Below are positions 25,699 to 34,513 of a stretch of DNA of 50,153 nt, piece by piece; the stretch's first letter is position 1, and the number at the start of each line of letters is the position of its first letter. The notes under the pieces are model-generated. The model searched no databases. It saw only the letters and a list, made by a program, of their open reading frames with translations, and was not told where the DNA came from. The DNA lies in NCBI RefSeq assembly GCF_030055435.1, contig NZ_JASFYG010000001.1, positions 1-50,153 of the forward strand, in the 5' to 3' direction. This DNA is from Methanothermobacter sp. (GTDB lineage Archaea; Methanobacteriota; Methanobacteria; Methanobacteriales; Methanothermobacteraceae). The translations under genes and the position numbers were made by a program.

Positions 25699-26732
25699 TT
25701 AAGGGATTAAAAACGGATCTAAAAAAGAATTTAATAAGTGAATTTTTAATGTGTCTTCACCTTCGCCCGTTCTGAACTTCAGGGTCCACATTTTGTGGGG
25801 GGGGGGGGAATCCACCAGTGCTGCAGCGGGCACCACGAGGGTGTACCACCTGTTTCCGGAGAGCCTTGATAGGGGTTTCACATTGAGGGTGTTGCCGCTC
25901 ACCCACTTTTTAATCCTCACTGTTTTCCCTAACTGGTCCCTGAGTGTTATACTCTTCCAGTATCTGCCCGGTTTTATTTGAGAGGAGAATGTAACACTGA
26001 TGATGGGCCTTCTTGTAGTCATACCCCCCATCTGGAATTGCTTGAGGTTACACTGGGCCCGTTTTCCGTGTATCTCTGGAGGCCGTCAAGTGCTTTTACC
26101 AGGAGATCAGCGTCGCTGAGTTTCCTTGAGTAGGTGTCATGGAAGCATGTCTCATAGATCACAGTATTGTAACCCTGTGATGCTATAAGTATTATAACAT
26201 ACTGGGGGCTTGTTGTTTTGGGGACTGTAGATCTTCAGAGAATTCATGCGGGCTATTATCTGGTCAGTGTAGTTGATGGTTGCGGTGTTCTCTGATATTA
26301 TGTACGGGAATCTTGGGTAGGCGTATACACTGTCATGGTAGTGGTTCTCATGGCAGTCTATGACAAGCATGGGGTTCTCGTTCTTTATATAGGCACTAAG
26401 AAGTCCCTTGCAAGGAGCTGGCCGTTCATACGACCCTTTGAGTAATCCTGCACGTCCTGGGTTACGTGGACACTGTAGAGAAGATACCTCTTTGTGAGGT
26501 TTGATGTCTGGATCTTCTCTCTCACTGCGCTTTGTATACCTGAATCCTGGGGGTGGACGCCTATGATGACTGCAATGGTTTCATTTGAGTTGAGGTCTCT
26601 GTAGTAATCCTTTTCAACATAGCCATAGGTCCTGTTTCCAAGTTACACGGCCTGTGAGGATCCCATGAGGGCAAAGGCCATTACAACAATTAAAAGTTTC
26701 CTAAATGCTTCATACTGATCAATGGAACTCAT
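25699..26732 (-). pseudogene. Decayed secreted protein: peptidase/amidase-like region plus C-terminal Ig-like domain
   Basis: Read on the minus strand, an ATG at 26730-26732 starts a signal peptide (MSSIDQYEAFRKLLIVVMAF), then hits TAA at 26643-26645. The same frame continues with LGNRTYGYVEKDYYRDLNS and VIIGVHPQDSGIQ, then shifts near 26400. Another frame carries NPMLVIDCHENHYHDSV, shifts again near 26200, and a third holds SQGYNTVIYETCFHDTYSR. A further shift near 26025 leads to a Big_5-like Ig domain (PIISVTFSSQIK..WYTLVVPAAA). A run of 12 G (25797-25808) lies in that domain. The DCHENH and VHPQD pieces recall zinc-dependent amidase or carboxypeptidase folds, by inference. At least one nonsense and three frameshift lesions argue for a pseudogene. 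Confidence 0.8.
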
Positions 26733-27224
26733 CTAAAATATGTCAAACATATAATGTATGATTGGTATGTTAATAGAGTCAAAATGGCAACATGATCTAG
26801 ATCCTCCATCAAAGTATGAGATAAGGAATTCTTTTTGATATTGGATCCAATCTTGAATACTGTATTACTTCTGTAAGCGTTCTGGTGGCAGTCTATGAGA
26901 AGCAGGGTTTATCGTAAGTCCCTGGAGTATCTGCCATCATTTGTCAATGGAGAACTCATTGCATTACTTGTAACGCGTGGTAAAGGATGAATTACATTTA
27001 TTCTTCCATAGACAATTTACAGCCTTAGAACTCCAGATCTGCCCTGAATATACTTATCGAGGGAGCTAATGTTATCTTACAGTAACCTTATGATATCACG
27101 GAGGGACAGTTGAAGTAGAATCAAATGCGATAAAAAGAATGATAGGTTATAAGAACACATTTCCAATTGTGCACTTGGAGTTACAATAAGTCTTAATAAT
27201 TTGATGCCAATAAATAACAAAAAC
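26733..27224. other. Intergenic decayed DNA with a short remnant related to the neighbouring pseudogene
   Basis: I see no intact gene in these roughly 490 bases. Around 26880-26915 the sequence GGCAGTCTATGAGAAGCA closely resembles GGCAGTCTATGACAAGCA at about 26352-26369 inside the pseudogene, where it encodes the minus-strand LVIDCHE motif. This looks like the residue of a second, more decayed copy. The remainder is AT-rich without a recognisable feature. Confidence 0.5.
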
Positions 27225-27231
27225 TTTATAT
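27225..27231 (+). promoter_or_regulatory. TATA-like element for the HtpX-like gene
   Basis: CTTTATATCC around 27224-27233, preceded by an A-rich BRE-like stretch, lies about 40 bp before the ATG at 27269. Standard archaeal spacing would start transcription near 27254, giving a leader of about 15 bases. Confidence 0.45.
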
Positions 27232-27268
27232 CCCCTTCAGAATAAAATAACTCATTGTAACTAATACC

Positions 27269-28243
27269 ATGATGGAGGAAAAAGCCAAAATGAGAAAACT
27301 CAGCACATGGAAACTGAAGCTAAGGATGTTCTTGGCAACAGCACTTTTATTTGGTATAATCTACGCCATACTCATAGCAATAGGGGCCCTAATGGGATTC
27401 GGCGGACCACTCTTCTATGCCCTGCTTGGTTTTGGCATAGTGTTCCTTCAGTACCTCCTATCCCCCAAGATAGTGGAACTCACAATGAACGTCCACTACG
27501 TCAGCGAGGCCGAGGCCCCCAGACTCCACGCCATGGTGGATGAACTTGCAAGGAATGCAGGAATACCCAAACCCAGGGTTGGAATTGCAGAGATTGCAGT
27601 GCCCAACGCCTTTGCATTTGGGAGAACAAAATCAGACGGCAGGGTATGTGTAACAAGGGGCATACTGAACCTCCTTGATGAGGAGGAACTCCGGGCCGTC
27701 CTTGGACACGAGATATCCCACATAAAGCACAGTGACATGATAGTCATGACCCTTGTGAGCGCGGTTCCACTCATCTGCTACTACATATTCTGGAGCACAG
27801 TATACAGCAGGGACGACGATGCAACTCTCCTTGGAATCGCGGCACTCATAGCCTACTTCCTTGGCCAGCTGATAGTCCTCTTCATATCAAGGACAAGGGA
27901 GTACTACGCGGACCAGGGCAGCGTAGAGATCGGTGGCCAGCCACACAAACTTGCAAGTGCGCTCTACAAACTGGTTTATGGCTCCGCTGCATTTGACAGG
28001 GATGAGCTGAAGCAGGTTGAGGGTGTTAAGGCATTCTTCCTTAACGATGTATCCGATGCCAGAAATGAGATAAATGATCTCAGGCAGCTTGACATTGACA
28101 TGGACGGCACCATAAGCATGGCTGAGCTTCAGAGAGTGAAGTACAGTGGAGTAAAGGTTGGAGTTGGTGCAAGAATACTTGAACTTCTCTCAACACACCC
28201 AAACATGCTCAGGAGGATTAAGAGGCTCTCTGAGTTCACCTGA
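27269..28243 (+). CDS. htpX: HtpX-like M48 membrane zinc metalloprotease with EF-hand-like loop
   Basis: This 324-residue membrane protease of the M48B group has two N-terminal membrane segments (about residues 19-66), PNAFAFGRTKSDGRVCVTRG, the zinc motif HEISH (about residue 150), two more membrane helices, and the third ligand in SRTREYYADQGS. It ends with LSTHPNMLRRIKRL. Unusually, residues 275-286 read DIDMDGTISMAE, a full EF-hand calcium loop pattern DxDxDGxIxxxE, set between charged helices ahead of the C-terminal motif. HtpX proteins degrade damaged membrane proteins; calcium control is my inference. The first ATG of an ATGATG pair is used; a later ATG at residue 8 follows GGAGG but at 11 bases. 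Confidence 0.9.
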   Translation: MMEEKAKMRKLSTWKLKLRMFLATALLFGIIYAILIAIGALMGFGGPLFYALLGFGIVFLQYLLSPKIVELTMNVHYVSEAEAPRLHAMVDELARNAGIPKPRVGIAEIAVPNAFAFGRTKSDGRVCVTRGILNLLDEEELRAVLGHEISHIKHSDMIVMTLVSAVPLICYYIFWSTVYSRDDDATLLGIAALIAYFLGQLIVLFISRTREYYADQGSVEIGGQPHKLASALYKLVYGSAAFDRDELKQVEGVKAFFLNDVSDARNEINDLRQLDIDMDGTISMAELQRVKYSGVKVGVGARILELLSTHPNMLRRIKRLSEFT

Positions 28244-28268
28244 TTTTTTATCTAGAATTCAATTTTTT
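28244..28268 (+). terminator. Oligo-T terminator after the HtpX-like gene
   Basis: Six T at 28244-28249 overlap the end of the gene and six more lie at 28263-28268. Archaeal terminators are commonly T-rich tracts without a required hairpin. Nothing else is seen up to the convergent S26-like gene end at 28453. Confidence 0.5.
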
Positions 28269-28452
28269 GTGATATGATCGATTCTTTTTGGAGTGTATTG
28301 GCTCTGAACATATTCAGAATCCTCTGATTAAAAAATCTGATTCAGCAATGAGGCAGACATTCAACACTTCACAGATCCCTATGAGTTTCTTCATCAGTAT
28401 CATCGTTCCAGGCAGTAGAAAACGTAGAAATAGGGACGAAGTGTGCGGGTTT

Positions 28453-29064
28453 TCAGTACTCCTTCACAACACCCACAATGGCCGACCTTGGAACCCATGT
28501 GTTGAGGGGCGTCCTCACGATGACCGATGTTGGTGTGTAGATGCGCTCAACCTTCTTGTTGTCGCTCATGAGGTACACCCTGGTGGGCTCTATCTTACCG
28601 ACCCTCTTCACGATGAGGCCATACTCCGGGTGCTTGGCTATAACTATGTCCCCCACCTTGTAGTCGTCTGTTTTGAGCACTATGAGTTCCTGCCCATCCC
28701 TGAGCGTCGGGTACATGGAGTCACCGCTCACAACGGCTGGCATGGGGAGCTGGTCAACACCGAACTGGGACTCAATGGTCACATCCACCTTACTGTAGCC
28801 GTAACTCCTTGCTATCTCTGTGACATTAGCCTTTATTGTTTCAACGGTACTGTCAGGGTCATTTATAACGTCCGCTATGTATTCGCCGATCTTCTGCTCC
28901 ATCTCAGGAGGAGTTTTCTGGAAGAATATGGTGTCTGCCTCAACCGTGATGTTAACCCCGTCAGTCTTTATTTTGATATCAACTGAATGGGCCTTCTCAT
29001 TATAGTAAAATGCACCTGCAAAGGCAATGAAAAGCACTGCAAGGATAATCGGAACTTTCCTCAT
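28453..29064 (-). CDS. S26/S24-like signal-peptidase-type membrane protease
   Basis: This 203-residue protein has one N-terminal membrane anchor (about residues 4-21), then an uncharacterised domain of about 90 residues. A signal-peptidase-like C-terminus follows: VVSGDSMYPTLRDGQ carries the nucleophile serine, GDIVIAKHPEYGLIVKRVGKI carries the general-base lysine, and a late box is VYLMSDNKK. It is more like archaeal signal peptidase than LexA, but the long N-terminal domain is unusual. The TTG at 29070 precedes the GGAGG spacing, so I chose the ATG at 29062-29064. Its start overlaps the aroD stop region. A substrate other than signal peptides is possible. Confidence 0.8.
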   Translation of the reverse strand: MRKVPIILAVLFIAFAGAFYYNEKAHSVDIKIKTDGVNITVEADTIFFQKTPPEMEQKIGEYIADVINDPDSTVETIKANVTEIARSYGYSKVDVTIESQFGVDQLPMPAVVSGDSMYPTLRDGQELIVLKTDDYKVGDIVIAKHPEYGLIVKRVGKIEPTRVYLMSDNKKVERIYTPTSVIVRTPLNTWVPRSAIVGVVKEY

Positions 29065-29066
29065 CT

Positions 29067-29732
29067 TCAATCCTCCGGCATGAGTTCATCAATCATTCTT
29101 CTGGTGATATGGACGTCCATCTGTCCCGGTGCTGTTGAACGATCCGCTGATGCAAAGGTTATTGGGGCACCGAAGAGGGCGGCTGCAACCCTAGTGTATT
29201 TCCCTGCTTCCCCCATGGATATTGCTATTGTGTTATCCTCCACCGAGAGCAGCTGAAGAACAACAAGGGTGTCCGCCATGTTCTGGGGCATAACCGCCAC
29301 CTTTGCAATGTCTCCGAATTCCTTCTCCATACGGACTATCCGCAGGAGGGCCTCCAGTGAGGGTGTTCCCGTGAAGTCATGGTATGATATGATGCTTCTA
29401 CTGGCAACTGCAGTGACGCTCTTTATGTAATCCGGCTCCGTGCTGAGTTCAACATCAACATAGGGGGCCACCTCGGCAGCGGACCTTAGGAGTTCTATCC
29501 TTTCAGTTTCAGTGCCACTGAAGTGGCCTCCCTCCTCCGGGGATCTGTTTGTTGCTATTAAAGGAAAGTCAATATCTTCTATAACCCTTTTCACTTCAGC
29601 CTCGGATACACCTTTGAGGGCGTCTATTCTGAGCTCCAGGATATCGGCCCCTGCATCTATGGCCCTTTCTGAGGATTTGATAGCAGCTTCATATGTCCTC
29701 TCAAATATGGGAACACAAATCCTGGTTTCCAT
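29067..29732 (-). CDS. aroD: 3-dehydroquinate dehydratase, type I
   Basis: This 221-residue TIM-barrel enzyme of the shikimate pathway dehydrates 3-dehydroquinate through a Schiff-base lysine. It shows ADILELRIDAL for substrate contacts, PLIATNRSPEEGG, SYHDFTGTP with the catalytic histidine, DIAKVAVMPQN with the Schiff-base lysine, and AISMGEAGKYTRV near the end. AAGGAGAAAT lies upstream of the ATG. It complements the ADH synthase and DHQ synthase II genes about 6 kb away. The downstream S26-like gene starts at its stop, so the two are cotranscribed. Confidence 0.95.
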   Translation of the reverse strand: METRICVPIFERTYEAAIKSSERAIDAGADILELRIDALKGVSEAEVKRVIEDIDFPLIATNRSPEEGGHFSGTETERIELLRSAAEVAPYVDVELSTEPDYIKSVTAVASRSIISYHDFTGTPSLEALLRIVRMEKEFGDIAKVAVMPQNMADTLVVLQLLSVEDNTIAISMGEAGKYTRVAAALFGAPITFASADRSTAPGQMDVHITRRMIDELMPED

Positions 29733-29885
29733 TTAATTATTTCTCCTTAAGTTTGTGGAGTTTCGAGAACCAATAATTTACATTAACCTCTATATGTTAT
29801 TTCTGGTAATTAAATTTTGTATTGTTTGGGTGCTTCTTATTCCCATCATACGAGACAGCACTCAGTAACCTCCACACTCCACATG

Positions 29886-30025
29886 GTTCTGCTGTAACCT
29901 ATTTGTTTCTGCACTTTGAATGGGGTGAAGGTGAAGGGTGCGGTGTTCTGCTGTAACCTATTTGTTTCTGCACTTTGAATGGGGTGAAGGTGAAGGGTGC
30001 GGTGTTCTGCTGTAACCTATTTATT
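29886..30025. repeat. 59-bp tandem repeat, two exact copies plus a diverged third
   Basis: A 59-bp unit beginning GTTCTGCTGTAACCTATTT occurs at 29886-29944 and, identically, at 29945-30003. A third copy starts at 30004 with 19 matching bases and then diverges as it runs into the ribosome binding site of the next gene. The rest of the 29733-29885 spacer holds nothing I recognise. The repeat duplicates the leader region of the downstream gene. Confidence 0.9.
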
Positions 30026-30058
30026 CCCGCACCTCAAATTAGGTATAAGGTGATTGAT

Positions 30059-30787
30059 TTGAGGATAACTTCCATAGGTGCAGATATATCAGATAATGAT
30101 ACAAGCTGCAGCAGGGAACTTATAAATGCACTGGAGGCCTCGATACCGGGCCTCCTTGATGCGGGTGCAGAGAGCGCAGCACTTACAAACATAACAGGCG
30201 ACGATGTGGTTATAAGTGCATTTGTAGAGGATGATATGCTGGAGGACGTGAACAGGGCAATAGTTGAGATACTCAGGGACTCATCAGAGAGCCTCGGTGA
30301 CCTTGAGGGGATATCAGATGAACCTGATGGTGCAGGTGAGGGCATATCATATGCAGAGGCACTTGTGAGGCAGGATCGTTACCCTGATGCGGTTATACTG
30401 GCATTTGACACCTATGGTGGTGAGGACTTCGTGGCTGATGTTGCAAATTCAGCCATACAGGCTGCCGGGGGAATGACTGGCGTTACAGATGTGAGCCAGG
30501 AGATCAAACCAGGGGTTCGCAGGATTCCAGGAGTGGGTTACGTTTCGGATAAGACCGATGATCCGGTCGTTGTGGCAACGATAGAGGATATGGAGAGTGT
30601 TGGGGTAGTGGCAGGGGCAATGCTGGGGGCAGCCCTTGGCCACAAGAACGTGTACCTTGTAAGGAGGGGTTCACCTTCACATGTGATACCTGGAAGTGTA
30701 ATAGTCTCTGCAACTGCATTCCTCAACGGGAACCTCATCGACCTCTCGGTGCCATTTGAGGAGAGAACCAGAATACTGATGGTCTAA
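30059..30787 (+). CDS. Uncharacterized conserved archaeal protein
   Basis: This 242-residue soluble, acidic protein has an alpha/beta N-terminal domain (LRITSIGADISDNDTSCSR, ELINALEASIPGLL), a variable acidic middle, and a C-terminal part with glycine-rich motifs AAGGMTGVTDVSQ and VVAGAMLGAALGHKNVYLV and ending in PSHVIPGSVIVSATAFLNG. I do not recognise a function. The ORF extends upstream into the tandem repeat, but AAGGTGAT at 30047-30054 points to the TTG at 30059-30061, giving MRITSIGADISD as a natural start. It precedes sucD on the same strand by about 115 bp. Confidence 0.7.
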   Translation: MRITSIGADISDNDTSCSRELINALEASIPGLLDAGAESAALTNITGDDVVISAFVEDDMLEDVNRAIVEILRDSSESLGDLEGISDEPDGAGEGISYAEALVRQDRYPDAVILAFDTYGGEDFVADVANSAIQAAGGMTGVTDVSQEIKPGVRRIPGVGYVSDKTDDPVVVATIEDMESVGVVAGAMLGAALGHKNVYLVRRGSPSHVIPGSVIVSATAFLNGNLIDLSVPFEERTRILMV

Positions 30788-30901
30788 ACATGTGCCTCAT
30801 GGATCCGATGATCTGGAATTGAGGCTTTCAGGTCAACTGGCTAGGTCGACTGATCACCAAGTATTTTAGATTTCATCAACATAGTATTGAGGGGATTTAT
30901 C

Positions 30902-31771
30902 ATGATACTGCTTGATGAGGATACAAGATGCCTGGTTCAGGGCATAACAGGTAAACAGGGATCATTCCATACGAAACAGATGCTTGAATATGGAACAAGG
31001 GTAGTGGCCGGTGTAACACCAGGTAAGGGTGGACAGGAGTTCCTTGGCCTCGGCGTGTACAACTCCGTTGAGGAGGTCAAGGAGGATATGGACGTCAATG
31101 CATCCATAATATTCGTACCTGCGCCCTTTGCCAAGGACGCGGCCTTTGAATCCATAAAGCACCTTGACCTTGTAGTTATAATAACAGAGCACATACCTGT
31201 CCACGACTCGATGCAGATAATGGAATACGCTGAAAGGATGGGTAAAACCGTTGTAGGGCCCAACACCCCTGGTATAATAACTCCCGGTGTTGGTAAACTG
31301 GGTATAATGCCCACAAACATCTTCAAAGAGGGCAATATAGGCATAGTCTCAAGGAGCGGAACACTCACCTATGAATTCGCTGCCCAGCTCACGGATGCTG
31401 GTTTTGGCCAGAGCACCTGTGTGGGGATAGGTGGAGACCCTGTAACGGGCCTTGGATTTGTGGATGTCCTTGAGAGGTTTGAGGAGGATCCCCAGACAGA
31501 CGCAGTTGTCCTAATAGGTGAAATAGGGGGAGACGCAGAGGAGAGGGCCGCAGAGTACATAGGTGACCACATGTCAAAGCCGGTCTTTGCCTTCATCTCA
31601 GGTTCAACTGCACCTCCAGGCAAGAGGATGGGGCATGCAGGGGCCATCATAGAGGGCAGTTCAGGAACAGCTAAGAGTAAAAGGGAGGCCCTTGAAGCCG
31701 CAGGTGCAGTGGTTGTTGACAGGCCATCAGCCATAGTCAGGGAACTCAGGCGCATGGAGGGGGCTCTCTGA
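30902..31771 (+). CDS. sucD: Succinyl-CoA synthetase alpha subunit
   Basis: This roughly 289-residue alpha subunit carries the CoA-binding domain and active-site histidine of succinyl-CoA ligase, used by methanogens in the incomplete reductive TCA route. It shows [65 protein letters not shown] and the phospho-histidine region MGHAGAI. GAGGGG lies seven bases before the ATG at 30902-30904; the upstream GTG lacks support. The beta subunit is not adjacent. Its stop overlaps the HMG-CoA reductase start as TGATG. Confidence 0.95.
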   Translation: MILLDEDTRCLVQGITGKQGSFHTKQMLEYGTRVVAGVTPGKGGQEFLGLGVYNSVEEVKEDMDVNASIIFVPAPFAKDAAFESIKHLDLVVIITEHIPVHDSMQIMEYAERMGKTVVGPNTPGIITPGVGKLGIMPTNIFKEGNIGIVSRSGTLTYEFAAQLTDAGFGQSTCVGIGGDPVTGLGFVDVLERFEEDPQTDAVVLIGEIGGDAEERAAEYIGDHMSKPVFAFISGSTAPPGKRMGHAGAIIEGSSGTAKSKREALEAAGAVVVDRPSAIVRELRRMEGAL

Positions 31772-32964
31772 TGTCACTCATGGATGACCTCCTTGAGGGT
31801 AAGATAAAGCTCTATGAACTTGAAAGGCATGTACCTGTTGATGAGGCTGTCAGGATAAGAAGGGAGTTCATTGAGAGGGTCTCAGGTGCCAGGCTTGAGC
31901 ATGTATCCCACTATACAATTGACATGGATAGGGCGTCAAGGAGGAACATTGAAAACCCCATAGGTGTCGTTCAGATCCCCCTGGGGGTTGCCGGGCCACT
32001 GCTGGTTAAGGGTGAATATGCAGACGGCGAGTACTATGTACCCCTTGCAACCTCAGAGGGTGCACTGGTGGCCTCTGTGAACAGGGGTTGCTCGGTGATC
32101 ACAGGGGCCGGGGGTGCATCTGTAAGGATAACAGGCGACTCTATGACAAGGGCCCCTGTTATAAGGACTGGTTCTACTGTTGAGGCTTTAAAGCTCAGGG
32201 AATGGATCCGGGAGAACATTGATGCCCTCAGGGAGGAGGCGGAGTCAACAACGAGGCACGGGAAACTCATAAAGATAGACCCGATTATCGTGGCGGGACC
32301 CTACGTTTACCCCAGGTTCGTATACACAACAGGGGATAGTATGGGGATGAACATGGTCACCATCGCCACAGAGAAGGCCCTTGAACTCCTCACAGAGGAG
32401 ACAGGTGCCCATGTGATTGCCCTGAGTGGAAACCTCTGCACCGATAAGAAACCGGCATCCATAAACCTGGTTGAGGGTCGGGGTAAGAGCATCAGTGCAG
32501 AGGTAACTGTACCAGGGGAGATGGTTGAGAGTGTCCTCAAGACAACACCAGAGGCTGTTGTTGAGGTTAACACCGCAAAGAACCTTCTGGGATCAGCCCT
32601 CGCTGGGAGTATGGGGTTCAATGCCCACTATGCCAACATAATAGGGGCTATATTCCTTGCAACGGGACAGGATGAGGCCCACATTGTTGAGGGTAGCCTG
32701 GGGGTTACCGTTGCAGAGGAGAAAAACGGTGACCTTTACTTCTCCGTCAACCTCCCTGATGTGCCCCTTGCAACTGTTGGGGGTGGCACGGGACTTGAGA
32801 CGGCATCCGAGTGCCTTGATATCATGGGTGTCGGGGGTTCAGGGGGTGTCCATGAGTTTGCAGAGATCGTGGGGGGAGCTGTCCTTGCAGGTGAACTCTC
32901 CCTAATGGGCGCCCTTGCAGCCGGACACCTTGCACGTGCACACAGTGAACTGGGGAGGGGTTAA
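31771..32964 (+). CDS. hmgA: 3-hydroxy-3-methylglutaryl-CoA reductase, class I
   Basis: This 397-residue NADPH-dependent enzyme makes mevalonate, the entry to archaeal isoprenoid lipids. Catalytic and binding motifs are visible: ENPIGVVQIPLGVAGPL, ATSEGAL with the catalytic glutamate, GDSMGMNMVT, GNLCTDKKPA with the lysine, ATGQDEAH with the aspartate, and a late GHLARAHSEL with the catalytic histidine. It lacks the membrane anchor of eukaryotic enzymes. The start overlaps the sucD stop, so the two genes are translationally coupled even though they serve different pathways. Confidence 0.97.
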   Translation: MSLMDDLLEGKIKLYELERHVPVDEAVRIRREFIERVSGARLEHVSHYTIDMDRASRRNIENPIGVVQIPLGVAGPLLVKGEYADGEYYVPLATSEGALVASVNRGCSVITGAGGASVRITGDSMTRAPVIRTGSTVEALKLREWIRENIDALREEAESTTRHGKLIKIDPIIVAGPYVYPRFVYTTGDSMGMNMVTIATEKALELLTEETGAHVIALSGNLCTDKKPASINLVEGRGKSISAEVTVPGEMVESVLKTTPEAVVEVNTAKNLLGSALAGSMGFNAHYANIIGAIFLATGQDEAHIVEGSLGVTVAEEKNGDLYFSVNLPDVPLATVGGGTGLETASECLDIMGVGGSGGVHEFAEIVGGAVLAGELSLMGALAAGHLARAHSELGRG

Positions 32965-32998
32965 TCTCATTGACTGAAATTGGGATGGATGATCAGAG

Positions 32999-33577
32999 AT
33001 GGATATACGTGAATTTCTTCATGAGTACATCAACATGAGCCGCTACGTGGCTCTCGGGACACTTGACGGTATACTGGCTGTGATGGGTGTTACACTCACC
33101 GCCAGTGGAGTTGCAGGTGCAGGTGGTCTCAGTGTGGAAAACCACCTCATAGCCCTGACAGGACTCAGTGGTGGCGTGGCCCTTGCAATGTCCAATGCCT
33201 TCGGTTCATTCATAGGTGAGAGGGCTGAGGAAACAAGGACAATGCGTGAGCTTGAGAAGAAGATGATGATGGATGAGGGTAAGCTGGATGACACCATCAT
33301 CCACCAGCAGGCAAGGCGCCGGGTGTACATGAGCATGTTCACACATGGATTCTCAAGCTTCCTTGGCTCCTTTGTACCTGTACTCCCCTTTCTTGTGATA
33401 TCTGAGAGGACGACAGCAACCATTGTGACTGTTGTACTGTGCCTCGCAGCCCTCCTGGTCCTTGGTATCTACCTCGGGAGGGTTTCAAGGGAGAACATCT
33501 ACAAGACCAGCCTTGAGGTTGTTGTGATAGGGATCCTCATAGGCCTTGTCAGTATTTTCCTCGGGGGATCCCACTGA
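32999..33577 (+). CDS. VIT1/CCC1-family (TIGR00267-type) membrane protein
   Basis: This 192-residue integral membrane protein has about five hydrophobic segments. It has the N-terminal VALGTLDGILAVMGVTLTASG and MSNAFGSFIGERAEETRTMREL, the latter being the acidic loop seen in CCC1/VIT1 iron or manganese transporters and in the archaeal TIGR00267 family. A metal-ion transport role is inferred; specificity cannot be read from the sequence. It follows HMG-CoA reductase by about 35 bp and ends at a T-tract. It is not clearly linked to the lipid genes. Confidence 0.82.
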   Translation: MDIREFLHEYINMSRYVALGTLDGILAVMGVTLTASGVAGAGGLSVENHLIALTGLSGGVALAMSNAFGSFIGERAEETRTMRELEKKMMMDEGKLDDTIIHQQARRRVYMSMFTHGFSSFLGSFVPVLPFLVISERTTATIVTVVLCLAALLVLGIYLGRVSRENIYKTSLEVVVIGILIGLVSIFLGGSH

Positions 33578-33583
33578 AAGTGA

Positions 33584-33590
33584 TTTTTTT
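33584..33590 (+). terminator. Oligo-T terminator
   Basis: Seven T directly follow the stop of the VIT-family gene. This is a probable end point for the sucD-hmgA-VIT transcript. Confidence 0.45.
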
Positions 33591-33675
33591 GCGGATACAA
33601 AGGTTATTAACATATTATTTTCTTAGAAGGTTCTATTCAGAAAAAATATAATCATTTGGGCAAGAAATTAGCTAT

Positions 33676-34509
33676 TTATAGACCGTAAACCCTTTCAAAG
33701 GTCTCCTGGTGTATCCTGTAGGCGTCCTCCTCGGTGAAGATCCCCTTATTCAGGAATTCAATTGTCCTCCTCGGGACGGTCTTGGGTCCGAGGACCGCGC
33801 CTGGTCTGCTGTTATCATCAAGGTAGTCGGTCTCCATGAGGAAGCCTGAACCCTTTCCGATACCCTCCCTTATTACATCCCCTGATGCAATGAGGGATGG
33901 TGTGAGTCCATGGTTCTCATCCCTTCCTGTCAGGGGACCGGAGAAGTGCTTTATAACCATATACTTCTTTATGCCTGCTTTAGAGGCCATCCCTGCGAAT
34001 TCCTTGAACTCTTCAGGTCCAGATGTCTCGGTGTGGAGCTGTACAGGACATGAGGCCTCGGCTGCAAGTTCCATGGCATACACCATGAGCCTGTTGTGGA
34101 TGGCCATCTCCTCAGGGGGGACAGGGTAGTGGGGTCTTCCAACCTCACCTATTGCAACGGCCCTCCCCTCAAGGACCAGTGACTGGGCATATTCAAGGCC
34201 CTCCCTTATCATCTCCTCGGCCCTCTCAGGGTCGCGGCCGGCCTCAAGGAGCCTTGATAACTCCGCCGGGTGGAGTCCCACCACAGCATATGCTTCAACC
34301 TCTGTCTCATGGTTGATGATGTCAACGTACTTAAGCACGGTATCCATGGTTTTACGGTAATCTGTACCGGCGTTTATGGTCCAAGATGGCTTGTTGGGGA
34401 TTATCATCCTCCTCCCGCCGGACCTCTGAAATTTAAGGGCCACGGCTTTCGGTCCCTCGCCGTTGATAGGGTCGACGTGTATGTGGTTATCGGTGATGGG
34501 TATGTCCAA
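33676..34509 (-). CDS. TatD-related metal-dependent hydrolase
   Basis: This 277-residue TIM-barrel hydrolase has the N-terminal metal motif DNHIHVDP, AVVGLHPAEL, AIGEVGRPHY, QLHTETSG and a C-terminal METDYLDD. These are the positions of TatD/PHP-type metal ligands in the archaeal COG1099 subfamily. It might act on DNA or small esters; nothing here decides. The TTG at 34507-34509 is preceded by GGTGAT at three bases. It ends the minus-strand group that begins with the zinc-ribbon gene at 35874, and its start lies only a few bases after the stop of the DUF116 gene. Confidence 0.85.
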   Translation of the reverse strand: MDIPITDNHIHVDPINGEGPKAVALKFQRSGGRRMIIPNKPSWTINAGTDYRKTMDTVLKYVDIINHETEVEAYAVVGLHPAELSRLLEAGRDPERAEEMIREGLEYAQSLVLEGRAVAIGEVGRPHYPVPPEEMAIHNRLMVYAMELAAEASCPVQLHTETSGPEEFKEFAGMASKAGIKKYMVIKHFSGPLTGRDENHGLTPSLIASGDVIREGIGKGSGFLMETDYLDDNSRPGAVLGPKTVPRRTIEFLNKGIFTEEDAYRIHQETFERVYGL

Positions 34510-34513
34510 TCTA

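Noticed and set aside
28288-28986. Plus-strand ORF of 232 residues
   Set aside because: It is antisense to the S26-like protease gene, which has clear catalytic motifs, and its own translation shows no family-like features.
29886-30025. CRISPR array
   Set aside because: The repeats are contiguous 59-bp copies without unique spacers.
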